A stretch of 64,000 nucleotides of DNA, from contig JADGJC010000176.1 in assembly GCA_027596075.1 (NCBI GenBank), positions 21,921-85,920 on the forward strand. Direction: 5' to 3'. This DNA is from Rhizophlyctis rosea (taxonomy: Eukaryota > Chytridiomycota > Chytridiomycetes > Rhizophlyctidales > Rhizophlyctidaceae). Each line of letters begins with the position of its first letter. The stretch's first letter is position 1. The translations under genes were made by a program, and so were the position numbers. The notes beneath the pieces were generated by a model that did no database searches, was not told the DNA's origin, and worked only from the letters and a program-made list of their open reading frames with translations. This document shows, in pieces, positions 25,867 through 37,403 of this stretch.

Positions 25867-26685
25867 AATGAATCTGATGCGGTGTGTGTTGTAGTGGTGA
25901 AGTTGATGAAAGATGTTTATTGTTTTCGTTGCGGATGCGTGTTGATTTTGAGATATGTTCTGAGGGAATTTACGCGCTCTGACAATTCTTATAGTTTTTG
26001 GGAGATCAATATACAATTTGCTCCACAGCCACCCATTCTCCCTTTGAGTGCGGTTGAATTTTTGGGGCACGATGATGAAAGCCTTCCATTGCGTCAGTTA
26101 TCACGGTGGATTCAATATGGGCCGTGGTTCAGCGAGTAAATCACAGATGGGGAAGTTTATTTGCTAGAACTGTCGGTGCTTCGATCGAAGTCCCTCCATT
26201 GCGTAGGATATGTGTCAGGGTTTGAGGAACACGGTGGCTCTCTCAACAGCCTCCAATGTGCTTGTGTAAGCAATGGATGAGGTCACCGACGGGTGAGCCA
26301 AAAATAGCGCCTGGGCACAAGCGTCATGGTCATGATGAGTCACTTACATTCTGTGACTTCTCATCTGGGCCAAACCATCATCACACAACGTGCCATGAAG
26401 GTGTTATCATTTCTGTCATCCGGCTTTGACATTCCACTCAATAGAGCAAGGTGACGATACATTTTCCATAAGCGTGCATCTAGTCAAGCTGCGCGCAACG
26501 TGAGCCGCGTGTACTGCTGATTCAGCGTCTGGGAACGAAGTATGTATTGTAGTCACCAGTGGGTCCAGTATTGTTGCGAGCTTGGCAGTTGGATTACTTC
26601 CCTCGGATTGCCTCACTCACTTTCACACGCCATAATTGACCAGCTTCTGATCGATAGGCGCATCCCGCTGTCGTAAGCCTTTCAA
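25867..26685. promoter_or_regulatory. Divergent promoter region
   Basis: About 0.8 kb between the NDUFA4-like gene (-) and PAT1 (+). Presumed to hold both promoters. No gene recognised. Confidence 0.4.
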
Positions 26686-29600
26686 ATGTCTTTCTTCGGT
26701 TTCGACACGACTTTACCCGACCGAACTCGAACTCCCTCGGCTGGGCGAGGCGCAGGAAGTTCAAGCGGTCATCGAGGTGGACGAGCCACTCCGCCGAACG
26801 GTGGGCGAGGGCAAACCGGGGAGCAAAACCATTATGGCTTTCCCCCATCCAATAGGCGACACCACGCTCCCGACAATCGCGAAACGTTTGGTGCTGACTT
26901 TGCTGCGGGTGTACCAGCCGATGATGAAGAAGGATTGGCTTCGCAGTTGGATGAACTGTTGGAGAAGAAGTATGAGTACGGAGGGTTGGAGTATCCTGAG
27001 GGCGAGATGGAGTTCATAGATGATGAGGACACTGGGGGCTTACTGGAGGATGACGATGAAGGCTTGAATGATGAAACGTTTGGTGATTCGGCGGCACCAC
27101 AGAACATCAGTATGCGCGTCTGCTGAATGACCCATATTGGCGTGGTGATTCTGAGCTATTCTATCCTAGATACGGATTTTGATTTCACGGCTGGCAACGA
27201 ATTCTTCTCCACAGAACCTCCAGCTCCAGCTGTTCGTCGAGGTAAGTGTCGTCGGTTGCTGATCCAGTCCGTGCAACTGCTGACATGTACTCCACATGCA
27301 CGCAGAAGATATCGACATGGCACGACGAGCATCCATAAAAGAGCTATGGGATCACCCGCTTCCTGACACCAAACGATCAGAGGCAATGGTGAGACTCGTT
27401 GATGTTTTTGCCAATTTCATTTTCATTGACATGTACACATTTGAAGAGACCGGTAACCGACGCGTGGAACAGATCAGGTTTGTGATTATGTGTTTGCGAC
27501 CAACAAGTCCGTCCTCATTGTTTATGTGCGGTTAGGTGATCCTCGTACAATGCAAGGGCCCCAGGTTGGAGGAACGTTGACGCTGGAAGAGATTGAAGCC
27601 GAGCTGTTGCGACAGGCACGAGGAGGCGGCATGGGCATGGAGCAACGGAATCGAGGGGTGGATTCTCCACCAATGATGGACCCAAGGCATATAGATTTGA
27701 GAGGGATGGATTTGCGTGGAATAGATCCACGAATGATTGATCCTCGGTTGGTTGACCCACGTTTGTTGGATGGTGGTCAACACCTTCCCTCATTAGCGGA
27801 GATGGAGATGGCGCTACGCGCTCAACGTCAACGCGGTCCGAACGGCCCACCAGGTTTAGGGCCAATGCCGCAATTAGACCGGATGGGGCCACCAATGGGT
27901 CCACCAATGGGCGGCCATGGCCATCACCAGCAGCCTTTCCGAAGACCATTACCACAACTTGGTCAGTTTTTCCCGAACGCACAGCGGGCTATGTACAGCA
28001 ACCAAGGTCATAGAGGATATGATCGGCGGGGCGATTACTCTCATCACCAATATCGTCATAATGACCGGAGGGGATATTATGATAAGCGGGATAGGGAGGA
28101 TTTCAGGCCAAGAGAGGTGCGTTTGATATGCCAACTTGTCATTTTGAAGTTGTTCACGAATCGGCCATTCAATGTGATTGCATTCGTTTGGAAATAGGAG
28201 AAGTATAAAGGCCTGATGACCCAACGGGAGAAAGAACTCATCGCCAAAATCCAAATCGCCCAACTCGTCACGGACGATCCTTATTCCGACGACTTCTATT
28301 ACCAGATCTACAGTTCGCTCATTTCCGCAAAAGGCGGGGATGAGTCCAATCCGGGCACGCCGCCAGTGGGTGGGAAGTCTTTGAACTGGCAGCAGGATCT
28401 GTTGATGCGGCAGGGACGGGGCAATACCATCAACGTGACCAACCAGATGCAAATGCAAATGCAACGGTTGATCGATCAAAGGAAACAGAGGCCAAAGGGA
28501 ACCAGTTTGGCTCTGGAGGGAGCGTTAGGGAAGCTGTCTCTTAGCTCGGTTCGTAACCCGAAGCAGGCCATTCAAGTTGGTGGTAACGCGGTCGCCGAAA
28601 CTCAGGAAGCCAAGGAACATGTGGTCCCGCAGTTCGCTCGTCTGTCGCATAAGAAGATCTTGCAGCAGATCGAGGATGTTTACGCCGGGGTATTGGAACT
28701 TGAGGCATTGAAGAGGAAGGGACCTGAAGGGGAGGAGGAAGTGGAGAGTTGGCAGGCTGAGGTGGAGCGGCTGAGACATAAGCTGTGGGAAGATTTAGGG
28801 GTGGCTCAGAACGTTCCCCTCAAGTGAGTTTTCATGATTGTCCTTATGAACCGACTCCATCGTGCGATCATGTTCATCGCGCGACTAACTTATCGTGCAA
28901 CATACTAATCGGCTCATTTCCAATTCAGCATGCCGCACCCAGTCGCATACTTCCTTTCTTACGCCAAGGGTAAGAGAGTTATCCCGAGAGCTCTCCGATT
29001 CCTTACGCCGGATCAAGTGTTGGCTTTCTTGAGTACGCTGTTGGCTCGGTTGGAAGGGTTGGATGTTTGCAACATCACAACAGGAACGCGCAGTGAAGCG
29101 GTTGGTTCAAAATTGTCTCCGAGTCGAAAGCCACTATCAGTTGCTCACACTTTGCATAGGTCGACCTCTTCCTTACACACATCATCCCTCCTATCGTCGG
29201 CTTCATCTCCGAAGTGCCGCTTCATGTGGTGAACAACTGCATGCGAATCCTCCTCGAACGGCACAACCTGGTGTGGTTGGCAAAGACCAAAGTGGGGTTG
29301 GCGTTCTTGACCATGTTTTTGAGTCGAGCGGAGATCTTGAAGCAGGGGGCTGGAGGTCCAGGAACACCAGGAGCACAAGGACCGGGCCAAACTGCACCAA
29401 GTGAGGCGGAAATGGGCATGTGGTCAGTATGCGTTCATCTGCGTTGCTTGTTCTCAAGTGCTCGTTTCTCACTAAGTATCTACCATGGACCTCTCGTCAT
29501 TGATAGGGCGGACATCTACAACTTCCTCTTTGCATCGCTCCACACACATTTCGCGGCCATCTTTCCCATTCCAAACCAGCAGGATGGCGGTGCGGCAGCA

Positions 29601-29904
29601 GAGGCGGACGAAGTTTACGTGTGGCAGTTCTTGGCAGCCATGGCGGTTGGCGCTACGACAGTGGACCATCAGCGAGTCCTGTTGACGGAAGTGAGGTAGG
29701 TTTTGCTCATGTTAGGAACATTAATAGTTTTCATCGTTTTGTGGGCTGGTCAGTTTCATTAACGGTTCGCAATCGGATAGGTCCAAGGTTCTTGAAGCGT
29801 CACGACGGACAGATAACCCAAAATCCACTGCAAATGTGAATTTGTTCTTGAATGCGTTGGGGTTGGGGATCGATGCAAGCCAATTGGCAAACATGCCTGC
29901 GTAG
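26686..29904 (+). CDS. PAT1: PAT1 mRNA decay factor
   Basis: Cytoplasmic scaffold that links the Lsm1-7 ring, Dhh1 and the decapping enzyme, promoting mRNA decapping in P-bodies. The N-terminus MSFFGFDTTLPD matches the conserved PAT1 start. An acidic segment (about residues 85-135) and a Met/Pro/Arg/Asp-rich middle with repeated DPR-type units (27690-27780) follow. The conserved core begins EKYKGLMTQREKELIAKIQIAQLVTDDPYSDDFYYQIY. The C-terminal helical domain includes KGKRVIPRALRFLTPDQ, VDLFLTHIIPPIVGFISE and FLNALGLGIDASQLANMPA before TAG at 29902-29904. About nine exons, intact. Confidence 0.9.
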
Positions 29905-30305
29905 TGGATGCAACTGAACGGATGGATACGGGGGTGGAGATTTCATATGTATGTTCAATAGCGGAGCCGTTTTGTATGCCCCTTGCGAATAGTGTAGAAG
30001 GTTGGAGTCATCTGGTGGTGATTTCGCAAATCGTTGGTGGCTTCGCGTATCATTCTCGTCACTGTGTTGATCATACCCTTTGGTTGGGTTATTCTCTTTG
30101 GATGAGGCATCGAATGGGGTTTGGCAAGATGGAAGGAGTTGGGATGTAGGGAGGCCGAATCTGTACATCTGTAATTTTTGTAGATTGGAAGAAAAGTAGG
30201 ATCAAGATGTGCAATGTCGGGCTCAGAATGTTATTTCATGTTGACGTGAAATTGTGACAATCGGCCTTTTCGCCTATTACTTCAGACCAGAATCATTACA
30301 GCCAA
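29905..30305. other. Convergent 3' region
   Basis: Between the ends of PAT1 (+) and the SET/MYND gene (-). No gene recognised. Confidence 0.4.
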
Positions 30306-31658
30306 CTATATTCCGTGATCTCTACATCTCCCACACGCGACGCAAACCCATCGGACATCGTCCCCTGAATTGCCCTTCGCACCTTCATTCATGAGGCTGT
30401 CAGTCAACTCCCCTGGCACGAAATAGCCAAAACACCCATCCCGTTCACAAACTATATCCCTCCATCTCTCGTCCAAATCTACCACCTGCGGATCAGAGGG
30501 ATACAAGTGTCCGTTCGCTAGTTGCTCATCAATGAAACACCGCTCGCAGTCGCAATCGAAAAAGAACCATTCTTTGAGGGTTCGGCGGTCTATCTTGGGG
30601 GAATCGACAGGCACGGTGGTGGGCTCATGGCAGTGGACTATGCTATCACTATCTACGGCGGAGGAGGAGCGCTCTAATCCAACATAACTGATACATGCCT
30701 CCTCTCCTTCCTCCATATCCTTCAGGGCATAGAACACCATCTCCTTTCCCCCTCCTGCCATGGGCCTAGCGACGTGACCGACATTGGGTACGCAAGCGTG
30801 ATTGAAGAAGACAGCGCTAGGGAAGAGGGAAAGACCGTACGGTTGGCGAGGGGCGGTGTGACCTTTGAGTGAGAAGGTGTAGAGACCAAAAGAGTTGCAC
30901 TCCTCACGGCAGATGAGGGAGACTAGGTCTTCGTGAGAGAGTGGGGTGGGCGGTCCGGGGAGGGTTTGCTGGAAACGGTTTAGGTGTTGGGCTACGGCAT
31001 TAAAGTGGGCGATTTTGGACGGCGGAAACAGGGATTGGTTGTGACACATTTGGAGGAGGGTTTTGAACGTTGTTGAGGCGTTTGATGAAGAACGAATGGA
31101 GCCGGGTTCTTTCTGCACATATTCCGCGTCAACGTCACTCCCTACATCTATCCCTTCTCGTCCTATTCCTTTCATCTCATGTGCACGTCGGATCAGCACC
31201 CGCATCAAGAGCCACATCCAATCTAAGGTATACTCGTCAAATGAACCGAGATTTTGCCGTGCTATAGAGGGAGCGGCACCCGTCGTCTTTATTAGCTCAC
31301 CATCGGGCCGCAAAAAGTGTTTCATGAATTGGCACTCAGCCTGATGGAACAACTTCCAGTCGATATCCTGGCATTCAGCGGAGCAGTACGCAACCTCACT
31401 ACAACGCCCGTTTGGGTTTGAACAAGCCCATACGTTGGTTGTTACGGTCTCATTATGCCCCTTTATGCTCAACAGCGACAAACACCCGGCGCATATTTGT
31501 CTCCGGTTCTCACAGTCAGGTACAGCAGCGTAAGCTTCGGACCGAAGGAGGGTTGTACCGGCGCGGACGGGACGGGAAGTAACGTATGAACGACCTTTGA
31601 CAGGGTGGTTGTGGATGGTGAGATACGGAGACGCGCTTGAGAGTTCGGGGAGAGTCAT
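30306..31658 (-). CDS. SET and MYND domain protein (SMYD-like methyltransferase)
   Basis: Single exon, about 450 residues. The SET domain is split by a MYND zinc finger as in SMYD proteins: N-SET segment with GRSYVTSRPVRAGTTLL, MYND-type CAGCLSLLS ... CSEVAYCSAECQDIDWKLFHQAEC, then C-SET with CNSFGLYTF, FFNHACVPNVGHV (the NHxC motif) and GEEACISYVG. Post-SET cysteines appear as FFFDCDCERCF, with a C-terminal CxxC pair (VCERDGC, CVACGRC). Such enzymes methylate lysines on histones or cytosolic proteins. The frame is open further upstream but the first ATG is at 31658. Target unknown. Confidence 0.85.
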   Translation of the reverse strand: MTLPELSSASPYLTIHNHPVKGRSYVTSRPVRAGTTLLRSEAYAAVPDCENRRQICAGCLSLLSIKGHNETVTTNVWACSNPNGRCSEVAYCSAECQDIDWKLFHQAECQFMKHFLRPDGELIKTTGAAPSIARQNLGSFDEYTLDWMWLLMRVLIRRAHEMKGIGREGIDVGSDVDAEYVQKEPGSIRSSSNASTTFKTLLQMCHNQSLFPPSKIAHFNAVAQHLNRFQQTLPGPPTPLSHEDLVSLICREECNSFGLYTFSLKGHTAPRQPYGLSLFPSAVFFNHACVPNVGHVARPMAGGGKEMVFYALKDMEEGEEACISYVGLERSSSAVDSDSIVHCHEPTTVPVDSPKIDRRTLKEWFFFDCDCERCFIDEQLANGHLYPSDPQVVDLDERWRDIVCERDGCFGYFVPGELTDSLMNEGAKGNSGDDVRWVCVACGRCRDHGI

Positions 31659-32419
31659 GGTTGAGTGGACGTTTCGGAATTTCCAGAAAAGAGAAGCGGT
31701 GCGGAAACGCGATATGTGGTATGCAAGAAGGTGGGTGCAGAGCCGCCGGTGGAATTGTTCTTGAGGAGTCCACAAACACGAGTGCCGGGTTTTTAACTAA
31801 CAGTGTGGGATCTTGTGTGTGAAATGCCCTGCACGGCTCCTCAGTAGCAAGTAAGACCTTACAGGCCGATCACCAGGCCAATTCTGCTTTGGTGGTCCCC
31901 CCACCAGTCACCCGCGTCTTGTCTAATATCTGGCCGGTTGAAATGTGGCTCCAGTGCGGGACAATCTGTGTCGTGTCCTCCGCGGCAACTGGACAGCAAC
32001 TGTCGGTTGGTTGTTATCCTGATCCCCATTGCCACGCTGCTCAATAAATTTCGCTGATCGGAACGACAGGTCGTCGATTTTGCACTGCGTTTCCTGCGAG
32101 GTATGATCTTGTGAGCCCTTGGTTGGGCCTTGCTAGCAGTTTCTTGGAGACGAAGTTCAGGAAACATGTCGTGTTGCATGCCACACATCCGGCAAGATGA
32201 AACCGTGGGATCGGCGGTCGTGGGAGGCGGTTCAAGCTGGAGTTATCCATGCTCTTGTCGTTGCTGTCGTTGCTGTTGCGCTTGAGGAAAAGGACTTTGG
32301 ACTGCACGCAAGGAGGGTTGGAAAACTCCCAACGTCCCAGTGACCGCTTTTCTTAACTAGACCTTTTGCTACAGAATTACCACGATTCGAACCGTGTTGT
32401 TACCGACCCTCCTTCCAAA
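31659..32419. promoter_or_regulatory. Divergent promoter region
   Basis: About 0.75 kb between the SET/MYND gene (-) and the F-box/LRR-like gene (+). No gene recognised. Confidence 0.4.
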
Positions 32420-33841
32420 ATGGGTGATAACAGAACCACGACTCCTTGCTACATCACCGCTCTACCAGAACACATCCTTTTCGACATCTTCGAGTACATT
32501 CAACCGCGCGATGGAAGCGTGAAACGGGTTCCCACTGAAGTATCGCCGGTGTACAGAAACGAGGAGAACGGGTTGCCTTATGAGTTGCATTTGGCGCAAG
32601 GTGAGAAGAATTCTTCCATTGAATCAGCCTGTGNNNNNNNNNNGCCTGTGGAATGAGTTGTAACTTGTCACGCAGTATGCACCACATTCCGCTCTACGGC
32701 CTTCCGACTGCGAGAGAGCGACTGTCTTGACGTCGCTACATATGCACCATGGAAGCTCAACGGGGACCGGAAAGCAGTTCAGCGGCGCAGCGGACTTGCT
32801 ATCTTCCTGAACAATCCTGTCCGCATCCAATCTGTTCGCACCGTTAACTACCCTTTGAACTACAAGATATCCAGGAATAACGCACTCCTGTCGGTTGTCG
32901 CGACGAATACCCTCAAACGTCTCACAATCTGGGGAGTCAGGAAGCAGGCAACCTTTGATCATATCGTGAAAGCCCTTACCAAAGCGAACGAGACCCATCA
33001 ACCATTACGCTTGCTGAGCATGAAGATTGAAGCAAACAATGTTGGACTCTCGTCAGGCTTCCTAGCGTACCTCGAATCTCTGCAGACCTCCTCCCTCCGC
33101 GAACTTGCCCTATGCTTCTCGGATGACGCGTACAAGACTTCCGCCAATCCACCCGGGCGGAATCGACTCTTCATCCCTGCAAACATGTCGTTCAGATCAC
33201 TGCACGCAATCCACTTCTCTTCTCTCATTGCCTTTGAGAATGCCCGTGCCTCCTTGCCCAACATCAAGCGCATCAACATCATTTCGCCCCACCACAAACT
33301 GCTCCCAGAAATAGTACCCGTTCTGTGTGCTCTTCGGGAAAGCAGCTTGAGCAGTTTCCGCTGGAACGGGTTCGGCGGAGAGATGATCGTCGTTGTCTTT
33401 TCTTCCACATTCCTCAACCAATTGACTTCCCTCGCGCTTAATTTCGAACTCCTCGAGTACCGGTTGTTTGTCCCTTCTTTGGCAAAGTTCAAGTTTCTCA
33501 CCTCCTTGACCTATTTGTCCCTATCCGGTCCTTCCAAACTTCTTCTTTGCGGAAACGTGATGTTCATGATAGGCCAGATCCCCGCAAGGCTTATCACATT
33601 GCATTTCAACGTCTTGGACTGGACCATGGACGTCTTGTCGAAAGGGTTGCGATCGCAGGCGGGTTTGAAGGAGGTGGTGATTCGCACATCTGCCTTCTTG
33701 GTTGTAGGTAGGAGTGAGGAGGAGATGGCGGAGGACGCGCGGAAGTTGGGGGAGGAGTTGGGAATTCCGAAAGTTGAAGCGCACCACTACTTGGGTTTGG
33801 TGGAGGGTTGGGTTGAACCAATTGGACTGACTTGGAAGTAG
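32420..33841 (+). CDS. F-box/LRR-like protein
   Basis: Exon 1 encodes YITALPEHILFDIFEYI, an F-box start, and ends ELHLAQ at about 32600. Exon 2 (from about 32676) resumes VCTTFRSTAFRLRESDC, completing the F-box, and runs open to 33841. The intron holds a 10-N gap. Exon 2 has leucine-rich spacing over 300 residues (TLKRLTIWGV, SSLRELALCF, FRSLHAIHFSSL, QLTSLALNFELL, FLTSLTYLSLSG), consistent with irregular LRRs as in fungal F-box/LRR substrate adaptors of SCF ligases. The ATG at 32420 is preceded by tccaaa. No specific orthologue recognised. Confidence 0.7.
32634..32643. other. Scaffold gap (10 N) with identical flanks
   Basis: Ten N inside the intron of the F-box/LRR-like gene. The 7-mer gcctgtg ends the left flank and starts the right flank, so the true sequence may have no missing bases. 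Confidence 0.8.
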
Positions 33842-34133
33842 GCGTAGTTCTGTTTGGTGCTTACCATGATCCGACTATGTAATTAGTGATTTGTGGAGAG
33901 TCGATTCACATTGTCGCAGCATCTAACATTGTGGTTGCCTTCATGTGCCTCAGCTACGTCACCGGCAGGATTTCATTTCAGTGGGTTGGGTCGGTCGGTG
34001 CCTGCTTGTCTATGTAACGCTGGCCTGTGCCACACTGCCACCCAACTCGAAAGTTGTGACTTGTCAACATCCAGCATAACTCGACCGCAACACCCTTGTC
34101 ATAGTCAAAATAAACCTACAAACCGGACAAAGA

Positions 34134-35237
34134 ATGCTTGTCAACCTAGATTCAGCGCTGTCAAGCCTCGTCAAAGAACCCATAATTTCCACATCTCAAA
34201 TTGCAACATTATGGGCTGGTTACGGCTCGGTCGTTCGCGTACAAACCTCCTCCACCTCACAAATCCTGAAACGCATTACCCTGCAACCTCCTGAAGACGG
34301 AGAAGATCTAAGTCACCAGAGAAAGCACATCTCTTATCTAGTTGAAACATGCTTTTACGAGCATCCTTTGCTCGTAAAGTCGATTGGGAATGCGGTCATT
34401 GATGTTCCCCAAGTTGACAAGGTGCTTAAAAAGGAGAATGGAAAGGGTGACATTGAGATAAGCATCCTCATGTCGGACCTCTCACCAAACTTTCCAATAA
34501 GCACCTCCTCGACAACTCTTGCGCAAACTCTATCATCCCTCCGATGGCTCGCAGCATTCCACGCTCACTTTTGGAACTTGTCTTCCCGCACCACAAACGG
34601 CTCATCACCTGCCCCATCCCCATTAGCGACGTCCCCACCAGGCGTTTGGTCCTATGGTGGATACTGGAACCTCCCAACCCGGCTCGCTGAACTATCCCAG
34701 CTTCCTTCCTCGTCCAAGTATCAAAGAATATCACAACGAACCTTTGACCTGTTGCATGGTCCTCAATCACAGAAGTTCCATACCCTCCTACATGGAGATC
34801 CGAAGGTGGAAAATATCATGTTTGGCATGGACCCGACAACCCCTGCACGCAGTTCAATTTCTTCGATCTTGGAAGATGGCCCCATTGAAGATTCCCTCCT
34901 TCCCACCTGTGCCTTTCATGACTTCCAATACACGGGCTACGGACCAGGTGCCATTGACGTTGCCCATTTCCTTGCCACTTCCGCCCATCGCACCCTCCTG
35001 AATCCCTGGACGGTGCAGAACCTGCTAAGGTTTTATCACGACAAGAGCTTGGAGTACTTAGCACCTGACGCCAGCAATAGGGAAGACTGGGCGTTTGATG
35101 TATTTAGGAAGCAGTTTGACTGGGCTATGGTGGATTGGGTGCGGTTCATGATGGGCTGGGGGAGGTGGGGAAATCACACATGGGCCGTGCAATGGGCAGA
35201 TAGAGTTGTGGATGAGATGCTGCAGAATGGCGCATAG
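34134..35237 (+). CDS. Aminoglycoside phosphotransferase (APH)-like kinase
   Basis: Single exon, 367 residues. The protein-kinase-like fold of the APH/choline-kinase superfamily is indicated by LLHGDPKVENIMF (Brenner motif with catalytic Asp and Asn, about residue 225) and FHDFQYTGYGPGAIDVAHFLA (metal-binding DFQ segment). An N-terminal lysine-bearing strand (QILKRITL) and ISILMSDLSPNF (hinge-like) precede. It lies near the ecdysteroid-kinase-like/DUF1679 group rather than true choline kinases, but the small-molecule substrate is unknown. Intact ORF with ATG at 34134. Confidence 0.75.
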   Translation: MLVNLDSALSSLVKEPIISTSQIATLWAGYGSVVRVQTSSTSQILKRITLQPPEDGEDLSHQRKHISYLVETCFYEHPLLVKSIGNAVIDVPQVDKVLKKENGKGDIEISILMSDLSPNFPISTSSTTLAQTLSSLRWLAAFHAHFWNLSSRTTNGSSPAPSPLATSPPGVWSYGGYWNLPTRLAELSQLPSSSKYQRISQRTFDLLHGPQSQKFHTLLHGDPKVENIMFGMDPTTPARSSISSILEDGPIEDSLLPTCAFHDFQYTGYGPGAIDVAHFLATSAHRTLLNPWTVQNLLRFYHDKSLEYLAPDASNREDWAFDVFRKQFDWAMVDWVRFMMGWGRWGNHTWAVQWADRVVDEMLQNGA

Positions 35238-35905
35238 ATCTTTTGGGGGTATGTGGCAGAAGTAGGTGTGCAATATGGCAGTCGCCCTTAGCTTACAAAT
35301 ACGTTGAATGGTCAGGGTGGTTATCACAGTGCCGTATGCCATAGCCCACTATGCTGTATGTAAAACCGTGTCTTGCAGGAGTAATTCTACGTTAAACGCT
35401 TCGCGGCGACTCCTACACTTCTCGTTTGTGAAGACAGCATAGCAACCATCTGTCCTAATGCCTCCTTTTATCATGTATGCTTCAACCAGTGACAGTTCGC
35501 ACTCTCACGAAATGACAAACGAAAGCAATAGATCGACAACGGCAGGCCGGAATCCAGTGGGAATTTCGAATGGTTCTGACAAACTCAGGTTGAAGTTGCA
35601 TAACTGTGCCTCCGGAACGGGTGCTGTCCCACCAATAAGGAGGGCTTGTGCCACAAAATGACGAGAGCATCTTTCAAATCGCCCGGGTCCTTTGACACCA
35701 TCTTCCAAACGTACAGCTCACGTCAACTCAGTGGTGAAATGTGTATAAAGCAGATGATGCTCCTTCAACTCCCCTCTTCTCAAACATCAAGCAAGACGCC
35801 GTCACCCGTTCGCACCCCATTTCCATCGTCCACTTACCCATCACCGCAAGTGACATCGCACACAACACTCACAGTCACCACTCACAGCTTCACACAATCT
35901 CCAAT
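35238..35905. other. Intergenic region
   Basis: Between the APH-like and NmrA-like genes, both on the plus strand. No gene recognised; the leader just before 35906 is C/A-rich. Confidence 0.35.
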
Positions 35906-36993
35906 ATGTCAACCGCACTTGTCGCAGGAGGTTCTGGCGGCCTAGGGTCTTTCCTTGTCAGAGCATTAGTCGCATCGCCCAAATTTACCAATGTCAAGGT
36001 CCTTGCCCGCCCTGAAAGTCGCGCAAGGGCGCAAGAAGCTGCTCCAGCCGGAGTCGAGATCGTTACAGCAGACTACAATAATCATAGCGAGCTCCTTGAG
36101 GCCCTCACTGGTAAGTTTCTTTTGACAAGCATTCCATAATCGATTGGTTTCCAGATCAATTAACTTAATGAAATGCATTGAGCAGGCGTGGATGTTGTCA
36201 TCTCAGCGTTGAATGGGATTGCGGCGGGGGACACACAGATTGCACTCATTAAGGCTGCGAAGGAGGCTCACGTCAAGAAGTTTGTGCCTACCGAGTTTGG
36301 TATTGATCCATCAAGACAGGCGTCATTCTCTTTCTATGCAGACAAGGTGTGTTGGAAAGCGCCGTTGGTGGCAGCCCGGCTTGAAACGGACGGATTGTGA
36401 AAGCGTGTGTATTGACCGAACCATCTATCTATGCTCTACAGATCAAAGCGCAGAAAGCTCTCCAATCTGCCGGGATTCCATACACCCTCTACGGAACAGG
36501 CCTGTTTCCCGACACAGACCTTGCCGCCTGGTTTGGGTTTGACATCGAGAACAACAAAGCCACAATCGTCGGGGATGGAGAGCAGAAGATCACATGGAGT
36601 TTGAGGGAGGACATTGCCAAGTTCGTAGTGGAGGATATCACCAACAATGCCAGCAACAACAAGGTTGTGAATTTTGAGGGGGACGTCAAGACGGCAAATG
36701 AAGTAATCAAGTTGTTGGAGAAGAAGAAAGGTACATATTCCTTTGAGTCTGCACTGAAGTAATTCTGCATTTTCAATGATTAATCGTCTCCCATCTCAGG
36801 CACGAAATTCGACGTTACGTACAAGGCACCGGAAGAAGCCCTATCTGATGCGAAGGCAACGGGCAACCCAGGCTTGTTTGCAGTAACTGAGATCCAGGTT
36901 GCGTACGCGCAAGGGTATGCTAAAGTATCCAACCCTGCATCCCTCAGCTTTGAACCCAAAAGTGTGGAGCAATATATCGAAACTGTGATTTGA
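35906..36993 (+). CDS. NmrA-like NAD(P)-binding reductase
   Basis: Atypical short-chain dehydrogenase of the NmrA/isoflavone-reductase-like family. Residues 1-20 carry the Rossmann motif (VAGGSGGLGSFLVRAL), followed by VKVLARPES, which fits NADP selection. Exon 2 has VDVVISALNG and VKKFVPTEFGIDPS, the family's FxPSEFG-like segment. Exon 3 continues AGIPYTLYGTGLFPDT and ITWSLREDIAKFVVEDI. The last exon (about 36802-36993) ends VEQYIETVI. Four exons. Members are redox enzymes or NADP sensors; the specific role is unknown. Confidence 0.85.
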
Positions 36994-37403
36994 GCGTTGC
37001 ATGTGTAGAGTTGGATGACTTGGAGGTATAAATAGAGAGTAGCGCGTTCATTAGTCTGTAGTATAGCGCATGCACTTTTGTGTATGATTAGCGTTGTGAA
37101 TAAATTCTATTAGAATTCCAAACCCTTTGCATAGTTCCTCGACAGTCTAGGCTCATTCTGACGAACTGAAATTCCGAGCAATAACAATGCACATTTAAAA
37201 ATATGCCGGTTCGGTATACGATCTGACGAATATGCATCAAGATGCGTGTGGGCTGTCCAAATTGCAACCAGCCTTTGCGACAAAAGTTCTCGACCCTGGC
37301 GGCTGTCAGTCGAAGTTTCTTCAAACGAAAAACAAAGCAAAATGCTACTATTGAACCGGAAAGGATGGCAAAAATGAAACAGTTTAATCTTTTCACCCCA
37401 CCC
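36994..37403. other. Convergent 3' region
   Basis: Between the ends of the NmrA-like gene (+) and OST1 (-). AT-rich around 37020-37130. No gene recognised. Confidence 0.4.

Noticed and set aside
26416..26616. Small minus-strand ORF upstream of PAT1
   Set aside because: Short, no similarity, and lies in a divergent promoter region.
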